Shown here: in pieces, positions 56,291 to 64,000 of the stretch
Numbering within the stretch: position 1 is the stretch's first letter
Layout: the number at the start of each line of letters is the position of its first letter
From: Paraescarpia echinospica
Lineage: Eukaryota; Annelida; Polychaeta; Sabellida; Siboglinidae
Length of the DNA stretch: 64,000 bases
Reading direction: 5' to 3'
Assembly (NCBI GenBank): GCA_020002185.1
Contig: CM034544.1
Coordinates: forward strand, 8,212,240 to 8,276,239
Notes under the pieces: model-generated
Seen by the model: only the letters and a program-made list of their open reading frames with translations
Database searches by the model: none
Told to the model about the DNA's origin: nothing
Position numbers and translations under genes: made by a program

Positions 56291-56429
56291 TTTCGTCCCG
56301 CAACAGTTCTGCGAGGAAATTGTGTCCACTCAACTGCAGCGCTCCACAGAAGCCGTTGAGGGCGGTTGGGCCTCTTACAACGAGTAGTTCCAGTAGTTTC
56401 TCTGTCTGCTCGGCCGCCGTGGCTCGTGC
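56291..56429 (-). CDS. CARD-domain exon (C-terminal half of the fold)
   Basis: On the - strand a 139-bp exon runs from acceptor aatacag (AG at 56431-56430) to a perfect donor gtaagt (56290-56285), entering in phase 0 and leaving in phase 1. It reads EQTEKLLELLVVRGPTALNG, then Phe-Cys-Gly-Ala-Leu and a Ser-Gly-His-x-Phe-Leu-Ala-Glu-Leu-Leu ending. These are helices 4-6 of a caspase-recruitment domain, with its hallmark Arg-Gly-Pro between two amphipathic helices. CARDs assemble signalling filaments in apoptosis and innate immunity. The first half of the fold would lie upstream, where a LINE has inserted about 70 bp away. Downstream coiled-coil exons (54.0 and 53.1 kb) would give a CARD/coiled-coil layout as in CARD9/CARMA proteins; the linkage is inference. 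Confidence 0.65.
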
Positions 56430-56501
56430 CTGTATTGTTACCACAGCGATCAGAGGACCGTTTCATTACGTAATGAGCTACGGAGGAAAATCCATCATTA
56501 A

Positions 56502-57450
56502 ATGTTGATCGAATATGGCACCCCTCAAGGGTCTGTGCTGGGCCCAGTCCTCTTCTCCAACTACACTCTGCCATTGGGTGCTATCCTCAGAAAGCATAAG
56601 CTTTGTGCAGATGACGTCCAGCTGTATGTTGATCTGAATGAAACACGGGATGGAAAACCTACCGATGCGGTTGGTCGCATCGAGCGATGCATTGAAGAAG
56701 CCAGACGGTGGATGTCAGACAACGATCTCCTGCTGAACGACAACAAGACCGCAGCTATTATCATCACGGCACCAAATCGTAAACACCGACATGACGTCTC
56801 GTGTGTTAGTGTTTGCGGAAGTAGCATTATTTTATCACCGACCATCTGCAATATCGGGATTACGATCGACTGCGGATTAACAATGTCGTCACATGTGTCG
56901 CGCATGTGCAAGTCAGCGTATTACCATCTTTATGCAATCTCAAAGATAAGACATTGTCTTTCTACTGATGCATGTAGGACACTAGTCCACGCTCTAGTCA
57001 TATCACAGCTGGATTAGTGCAACGCGTTGTTGTGCGGCATCACGGACGCACTCGTGAAGAAGCCGCAGATGATGCAGTATTCGGCAGCCAGACTGATTGC
57101 AAGACAACGAAAGCACGAACACATGACTCCCGTGTTGATCGAGCTGCACTGGCTTCCAGTTCGCTGGCGTATCAAGTATAAACTACTGATCCTCGTGTTT
57201 ACTGCCTTGCATGAGCCTGCACCAGGATACATTCGTGATCTTGTAACACCCTATTCACCCACCCCAAACTCCGATCTGATGATTTGCGTTTCCTTGTAGT
57301 TCCGCGCTACAACCTAGAGGGTTACAGCAGGCGGGCTTTCTCTGTGGCCGGACTGACACTACGGAACGCTTTGCCAATCAACATTCGCCGAAGAGACAGT
57401 CTGACCAGAATTAAGACCCTCTTTAAAACTCACCTATTTCCACTATAGAA
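56502..57450 (+). mobile_element. 5'-truncated LINE of L2/CR1 type
   Basis: Begins inside the RT palm with GTPQGSVLGPVLF (56514) and CADDVQLYV (normally Tyr/Phe-Ala-Asp-Asp) near 56604. It continues through SDNDLLLNDNKTA, the CNALLCGITDAL block (after a stop at 57015-57017) and ELHWLPVRWRIKYKLL near 57141. A frameshifted C-terminus with LRNALPINIRR and FKTHLF ends at 57448. The order and wording of these motifs are those of L2/CR1/Rex-type LINEs. Confidence 0.75.
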
Positions 57451-57775
57451 CATTGCTGAAGGACACGTTTTTATGAACATGTGTTTTATTAACTTATTTA
57501 TTTAATTAATTAATTTTATTATTATTAAATAATATATTTTTACTTAATTTTAACATGTACCTATTTATATACACCTGTAATTATCTTAGTATTTTCGAAA
57601 CTATGCCATGCGTCTTAATTACTTAATATATACAATCTTTTAAAATGTTAATATGATACTATTTTTACCAGGATTATATATATTTCTTATACATTTCCAT
57701 GTACGTTTTATAATGTGTGTAAGCGCCTATGAACGGGCTGGTCCCGGATATATGGCGCTTTAGAAATCTTCTTCT
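57451..57775. other. LINE 3' tails
   Basis: AT-rich 3' region of the L2/CR1-type LINE, meeting a CTT simple repeat (57768-57780) that is the tail of the opposite-strand LINE. Confidence 0.45.
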
Positions 57776-60100
57776 TCTTCATTTCAGCATATCTCTGCGA
57801 GACGTAGCTGCCCAGATGGTCCCACGATACGCTGCTCTGTCTGCCGTTTGTCTCCCTGCTCTCACGATGTCGTCTTTCAGCCAGTCGCTGATGTCCTGCT
57901 CCCATCTTCTCCTTGGTCTTCCCCTTCCTCTCTTTCTTTCCACTTTGCCTTCTAGGACAGTTTTCTCTAAGGAATTATGTCTTTTTATGTGTTCAAAATA
58001 ACTCAGTTTTAGTCCTTTTATTCTGTTCACTAGTTGGCAGTTCTTTATGTCTAATTTTTTTAAGGATCTCTGCATTGGTTGTTCTTGTTATCCATGGCAC
58101 ACTTAGGACTTTTCTGTAGCATTTCATCTCGAACGCTTGTATTCTTCTCATGTCTTCTTTGTTCAGTGTCCACGTTTCGCTCCCGTATAGAGCTGTTGGG
58201 AAAACGCAGGTTTTTTTAAATTCTTATCTTTGTTGGTATGTTTTGTCCTTTCCATAAATTTTTCAGATTATTTAGTTTCTGCGTTGCTATGGCTATTCTT
58301 CTTCTGATCTCTGATGATGTCTTGCCGTCTCCTTGTAGTCTTGCTCCAAGGTATTCGTAGTGGTTCACATTTTCAACTTGCTCCCCGTTGATTGCAATTT
58401 ATGTTTTTTCAATGCATTTGTCAGTGTCCATGATCTTTGTTTTCTTCACATTAAGTAACAAGCCCTTTTTCTCACTGTGTTCTTTTACAGACATGATTAG
58501 GTTTGTTAGGCCGATTGTTGTAGTGGACAGGAGTGCGGTATCGTCTGCGTATCGTAGGTCTCTGATTCTACGCCCATGAATATTCACTTCATCGTATCTT
58601 GTACTTCTGTCATCTAATTCTACATCTCTCATTATGTCTTCTGTGTAGAGGTTGAATAGGTATGGAGATAAAATACATCCTTGTCTTACTCCTTTTCGCA
58701 CTGTAAAAGTTTCTGTAGTTATGTTTTCCAGCCTGTCTACTGCTTGTTGGTTGCTATAAAGTGATATTAAGAGGGCGATTATCTTTGGGTGGAAGTTCAT
58801 GTCGCTGAGCGTTTTCCACATCATCTGATGATTCACACAGTCGAAAGCCTTGGAATAGTCGATGAAGCATATTCTTAGATCATTATTTATCTCTCTGAAT
58901 TTCTGTCAACATTCTCAGATTGAATATGTGGTCCCTTGTGCCTCTGTTTTTTTTAAGCCTGCCTGTGTACTGCTCAATTCCATTTCCATTTTATCTTGCA
59001 TTCTTTTCATTATGATTTTCAGCAATATTTTGCTTGCATGGCTAATGAGTGATATGGTTCTGTAGTTGGAGCATAGCTGTAGGTATCCTTTCTTTGGTAA
59101 TGGGATGTATATTGATTTCTTCCAGTCGTCTGGCCATTTTCCACTCTTCCATATTTTCTTGCACAGTGCATGATATATGTCTATTCCTTCTTCTTCCACT
59201 GTTTTTATCATTTATGCCTGTATGTTGTCGCACCCAGGGCTTTTCCCATCTTTTAGACTATTAATGGCCCATTTCACCTAATCTCTTAATGGTTCGAGAT
59301 CGTCCTCGTCTTGGTCTTCGTTTCCCATATCAGGAGGGTCGTTGTTGTCTCCATCTCGTGCATATATATTTTCACAATATTCTTTCCATCTTTTGACTAT
59401 GTCTTCTGCATCTGTCAGAGTTTTCCCATTTTTATCTTTGATGACACTGAGTCTGGGCTGGAATGTATCTGTCATGTTCTTTATTTCTTTAAACATTTCT
59501 TGGTTTCCGTTTTCTGCCATACAGTCCTCTATTTTCTTACACTTGTCTTCTATATACTTTTGTTTGTCCCATTTGCAGAGTTTTTTTTATTAATTTGTTC
59601 ATCTCATTATACCTTAATCTGATTGATTCCTCGTTTTAGCGTTTCTTAAGCTCTTTCCTTTCTGCTATTTGCTTTAAGGTCTCTCTACTGATCCAGGGTT
59701 GGTGTTTCCTCTCTCTCTTCCGTAGGTGTTTCTCCGCTTCTTCTCGGAAAATTGTCTTGATATAATTTGCAATTTCCTCTGGTTCTTTCTCTTCTGTCAT
59801 TGTCAGTAAAGTTGAAAATCGATTCTTCACAGATACTGTGTATTCGTCTGTCAGATTTTTTACATCATATCTCTGTGTTGTTGTCACTCCTTTTTTCACT
59901 TTCAACTTAAGTTTCATGTCTGCCATCAGTAGTTCATGATCAGATCCACAGTCTGCTCCTGGTAGTGTTCTTGCACCTCTTATTGTTGATACCCATCTCT
60001 TTTGTATCATGATGTAGTCTATTTGATTTCTAGTCTTTCCAACTGGCAATGTCCACGTGCAGATTCTTCTAGGGTGATTTGAGAAATTGGTATTTACGAT
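57776..60100 (-). mobile_element. RTE-like LINE, decayed, opposite strand
   Basis: Read right to left: endonuclease C-terminus (NQIDYIMIQKRW near 60030-59995, and GADCGSDHELLMADM near 59955, the conserved Ser-Asp-His). A linker with VKRWKEYCENIYA follows near 59400-59360. The RT has WKKSIYIPLPKKG near 59130, SNYRTISLISHASKILLKII near 59080-59020, VRQGCILSPYLFN near 58690 and the catalytic LRYADDTALL near 58570-58540. The basic C-terminus is RGRGRPRRRWEQDI near 57930. The motif wording fits RTE/BovB-like LINEs. Several frame breaks; 5' end missing. It ends in a CTT/GAA simple tail. Confidence 0.75.
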
Positions 60101-60843
60101 TGTGATGTTATTAGCGATGGCGAACTCAACAAGTCGTTCACCCCTTTCGTTAGAAATGTTAGTAAATAATAATAATAATCAATTAAATGAACTAAAACAA
60201 GGCAGCAGCTAAATTCCATTTTACACGTGTACACAAAGTACACCATTGTATGTAACATTTGGCAATAAGAACAAAATACAGAAAAATGCATTGACAGTTT
60301 CAATCAGATTCTAAAATCACCTGTGTCGCGATTCCCGCGGAAACTTTGTAGTTAATGAGCTAGGCGATCATGTGGTGTTGTGACGTCAGAGGTGCGAATA
60401 TCGCGCGACAAGCCAGCACTTCAATACATTCACAGTATGTTTACAACGGTAGATGTTGAGTCGAAGCGGGCGTCAGAATGAGTTATTATGTGGAATTCCG
60501 ATGTAATAGGCTGTACAAACATTAGTCATAATAGAGGAACCATAATTTATTTTACGGTTCCACAAAAATCCAACTTTGTTGAAAAAATGAAGCGAGAGAA
60601 CATCCAGTCAACCTGACAACGTCAATAAGGGAAGCCGACCGCAACAACTTTCGCGGCTTCACGTTATTTTGAGAAAAATGGTTTCGATTGCGAACCAGGA
60701 AAACTAATCTACATCAGTAAACATACACTCACACGAAAATGTTGTATCCAACTGTAGAAAGTAACGTTACATCATATAATAACGTTACATGAAGGAAGAG
60801 CTGTACAGTCTAACATAACCCTGAATCTGGTTAATTATTTTTC
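60101..60843. other. No recognised gene
   Basis: AT-rich; only short frames. Confidence 0.4.
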
Positions 60844-60932
60844 GTCAGTCCCAGTGGCCGAGAGACTAAATGCATTGGCTCAGCGCACATCTCGTTTTAC
60901 GACCGACACGGGTTCAAATCTAACACCAAAGT
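60844..60932 (+). other. Decayed tRNA-like sequence (tRNA pseudogene or SINE head)
   Basis: An A-box-like tggccgagaga and a B-box-like gggttcaaatc lie about 50 bp apart, the spacing expected for a class II (Ser/Leu-type) tRNA, ending in aacacca. The acceptor and T stems do not pair properly, so it is not a functional tRNA gene. Confidence 0.4.
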
Positions 60933-61127
60933 GTATTTTTATTTATCTTTTCACAAAGTAATATTAACCAAGTAGCCATTTTTACAACTTGATGCACTGT
61001 TTATCTTTAAATATATCGAATGTTTTGTAGTAATTATTTATTCGTGAAAAAATATATATTTACCGGGAATGTACAATTTTCGCTGATCTTGTAAGGTTTT
61101 TTATTTTCATTTACATTACAGTTCGTC

Positions 61128-61128
<1 letters not shown>

Positions 61129-61173
<45 letters not shown>

Positions 61174-61202
61174 CGCACACACGTACACACGCTCACACGC
61201 AC

Positions 61203-61245
<43 letters not shown>

Positions 61246-61282
61246 AACACACAAACATACACACACAAACACACACACACAT
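61129..61282. repeat. CA microsatellite
   Basis: Imperfect CA run with ACACGC and ACAAAC interruptions. Confidence 0.95.
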
Positions 61283-62122
61283 ATAATTATGATATACTAC
61301 TGCACAGTATATAGCACAGGAATTAATTTTCAAATTAATCAGTGCAATAAACCTAAATTACCAATTAAAATAGCGTCAAAGAAAGAATTGCCTGTCTAAG
61401 TGTCAGTCGAATGTCCCCAGGTCAGTGCCTGCCTAAATGAAAGTCCACCATGCTAACACATTAATGAGAATTTGTGTGTTGCCATATACGTTGCGTTTTG
61501 CTACAATTTGCCCCATCGTTTCACTTTTTTCCAAGGAAAGGAATTGTCTCTGGATGCAGTGTTTGCGAAGCTGGTACACGGCGAGTAAGACAATAGATGT
61601 ACCTACGCATAATGAAGTCAGGCTCTATCATTGGGCGCGAATTAGTATATAACATTGCAAAACTAAATTTGTCAGATGGTCTATTCACGTGATATATAGA
61701 TCCTTGTCAATAAGAGTTTTACTTTACATTTTATGTAGTTCCATGACTGATAATACTGAAACTATTAAGGCTGGTAATACTGACGAGTAATCGAGTTACC
61801 AAGGTCTTTTCTGACGACATTTGATTATCTAGAAAGCTTGTTGTTAAGATCCTGCACTGCCAATACATCAACAGTTTCAATTGCCCTTGCAATAGCAATA
61901 TAATGATATCGAGAATAGAGATGTGTCGCTGATTTCATAATTAGATCTGCTGGGCTATATATGGAAACTGATGAAGTATCATCTTTGACTATTCCAAGTC
62001 AGAGTTTGATGTAATCTTTGATGGGTAAATCGATTGATCTACAATGAATGGTGTTGGAATCATGCACAGAAAGAGACAACTTGATGGACGACAGTGTATA
62101 TTATGTGCGTGTAGATATACAC

Positions 62123-62126
<4 letters not shown>

Positions 62127-62161
<35 letters not shown>
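62127..62161. repeat. TA microsatellite
   Basis: About 17 TA units. Confidence 0.95.
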
Positions 62162-62165
<4 letters not shown>

Positions 62166-62934
62166 ACTTAAATCACAATTTGAAGGTTTTAATGTGGCGT
62201 TCATCGAAGTGATGAGGTTATACAGTTTGTGCATCTGGCGTTCTTGTGGTTGGTTTTGGCATAACAAAAAACGGGAGTCCTCTGAGTTGGACAGCGTAAT
62301 GATCATGTGGTCGTAAACATAGATCCCTATCCATGGAGTTTGTCACGGATTAGCGAGGTCTCCGTACACTAGATGGCTCAGTCTAGTAGGGTTCTTATAT
62401 ATCAAGGTCAACGTATATGAGAAAGAACGGTTATCGTGAACAAGCAACAAAGAACGAGGACAATTTAATAAACTTTATTACAAGATATCTTTCTTTTGGT
62501 AAATATCTTGATTAACAAAATAAACAGAATAAAGAAATCCCGTAACCAAATCTTAATAGAACATAATAAACAATAACACTGAATCTTTCGATTATCAAAT
62601 TCCACTTCCTTTCTAAGGTGGATTATACCGCAACACGACCAAACACTAGGCGCCAAGTGTTATCTAAGAATAACTTCCATAATATAAATACACAGTATAA
62701 GCTAGTCCTCGCGGACTCTCATTACAGTAATCTGTTACAACACACACATATATATATACATATATATGTGAATACTTCAATGGTAAAAATACCTCACTTC
62801 AAAACACATATAACTACCAATCATAATACAGCAAATAATAGATACATTCAATCAGAAAATAGACATTGACACTGGGCTAATCCCATCTCGAATATATACG
62901 AACGTTCGTTGAAGTCAACACGCCGAGCTCAGAA

Positions 62935-63250
62935 CACAATTAGAACGGAGTATCTCGGCCGCACGAGTGATGATGCCGGGCACTTGACGATTGCCGTCAT
63001 ACGCCGCGAATTCTCGAGTCGCGTCCGTTCAATGATCGCACGGTCGCAAACGATTGCGAAGTCAGTTGAATACGTTCAACTGAAAGACGAAGCCGGGCAG
63101 TAGACGCTTACCGCCGGCCGCTACGAATTCGAACGAGAGGTCTTGTTTTGTCGCAAACGATCGAGAAGTTGGATGGACGGGTTCGCGCGAATGACGACGC
63201 CTGGCAGTATACGTTTACCGCCGGCCGCTACGAGTCGCATTCGGTCAATC
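62935..63250. repeat. Degenerate GC-richer tandem units
   Basis: Three diverged units of about 110-120 bp sharing gatgccgggcacttgacg / gaagccgggcagtagacgct / gacgcctggcagtatacg cores, and a ccgccggccgctacga string in the last two. An 87-codon open frame (63148-63411, + strand) starts in the last unit; no domain recognised. Confidence 0.55.
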
Positions 63251-64000
63251 TTTCTGACGTTGTCGCTGTGAGACCGATGTTCGAGGATGGCCCATGTTGG
63301 GTGAGCGCGTCGCGATTATCGCTCATCGACGCAAATACGTTGGGGCCGACAGGAACGTTGTCTCAATATACCGCTGACGTGGCGGCATCGAACAGTCACT
63401 CTGGACACTGAATATTACACACACACACAAAAGCTTGGGAACGTAACCCACGTTAACGATTCCTTCCACGCTTTACGACTTGACTTGCCATTCTCTTGGC
63501 AGCAGGGCAACCTGTCTCGTTCAACCCTGGATCTGTCCCAGTCCTTCGCCAGCGCCCAGATCGCGAAATGCGTACAACAGACGTTTATATATGCGGACTT
63601 AATTACACATCATATGACAGGTTTCCATCATTTCTATTGGCTAAAGCAATATACAATTCAAACTAAGTATAATGGAACACCCTCTAAGATTACAGTGAAA
63701 CCACCTGCTGGCATAAAAACGCTAGCAACAGAATACCACGCCCCACTGAGCGCATCTGCAACCGAGCTTCCGAAATTACGTAACCAAGGCGGTTGGTCAA
63801 CAATATGTCTATCTACTGGCTTGACCTTCCCAAATTAAACCTCAGGAAAGTAGATTTAACCATTTAGAAATAGCAGAAATGCTACAGAGTTGTAAACGTG
63901 GAATCATAATCAAGAGAGGGTAGACGAGATAAATATCCAAGCATTAGTAGCAAACGCTAAACGCATCATACCTCCATCTATGTAGATTGCACGTGGCTGT
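63251..64000. other. Unassigned sequence at window end
   Basis: A 117-codon open frame (63485-63838, + strand) has no recognisable domain. It may be part of a transposon 3' region but there is no specific evidence. Confidence 0.3.

Larger units (their letters stand above)
60933..62880. other. AT-rich DNA with microsatellites, no gene recognised
   Basis: Holds a CA microsatellite (61129-61282) and a TA microsatellite (62127-62161). Remaining short frames have no domain. Confidence 0.4.

Overview
The window is nuclear DNA from an invertebrate metazoan, most likely marine. It has intron-split genes with animal-type domains (LDL-receptor class B/YWTD propeller exons, a CARD exon), a dense mix of animal transposons (Maverick/Polinton, Ty3/gypsy, several LINE clades, Penelope-like, tyrosine-recombinase and MITE remnants) and long CA/GT/TA microsatellites. 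The phylum cannot be fixed from the sequence alone.

Region 1 (about 0.5-14.8 kb, + strand) is a Maverick/Polinton (adintovirus-like) element with all genes in one direction. In order: an RPA-like OB-fold/zinc-ribbon protein, two acidic proteins of unknown function, a protein-primed family B DNA polymerase with N-terminal C2H2 fingers, a tiny membrane ORF, the A32/FtsK-like packaging ATPase, a basic protein with a hydrophobic tail, a conserved hypothetical protein, a second tiny membrane ORF, a retroviral-type integrase with chromo-like tail, a two-helix membrane protein, the minor capsid (penton-type) protein, a pVI-like amphipathic protein, the double-jelly-roll major capsid protein and an adenain-like cysteine protease. 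The copy is an old insertion: 14 in-frame stops (TGA, TAA and TAG all occur) and at least five frameshifts break the large genes, while several small genes remain open. A conserved hairpin-forming repeat flanks the polymerase gene on both sides. No terminal inverted repeats were found by eye, so the element ends are undefined.

Region 2 (15.8-38.2 kb, - strand) holds a host gene whose first three coding exons are readable: a signal-peptide exon (38.2 kb), a phase 1-1 YWTD exon (34.5 kb) and a further YWTD exon (15.9 kb). The phases match. The 18.5-kb intron between the last two is packed with transposons: a 2.5-kb element with about 300-bp inverted repeats, a LINE, and a tandem of Ty3/gypsy copies sharing LTRs. 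A second copy of the gene carried by the 2.5-kb element and a tyrosine-recombinase remnant also lie there. If the gene continues leftward, the Polinton sits antisense in its next intron.

Region 3 (39.2-51.7 kb) is a tandem segmental duplication of about 6 kb. Each unit carries a Penelope-like element with a GIY-YIG endonuclease; the second unit has lost the Penelope reverse transcriptase and gained a 740-bp insertion. A LINE 3' end lies at the junction.

Region 4 (52.4-64 kb) contains exons of a second - strand host gene or pseudogene, with a CARD exon followed by coiled-coil exons, then two LINEs in opposite orientation, a tRNA-like sequence, microsatellites and otherwise unrecognised AT-rich DNA.
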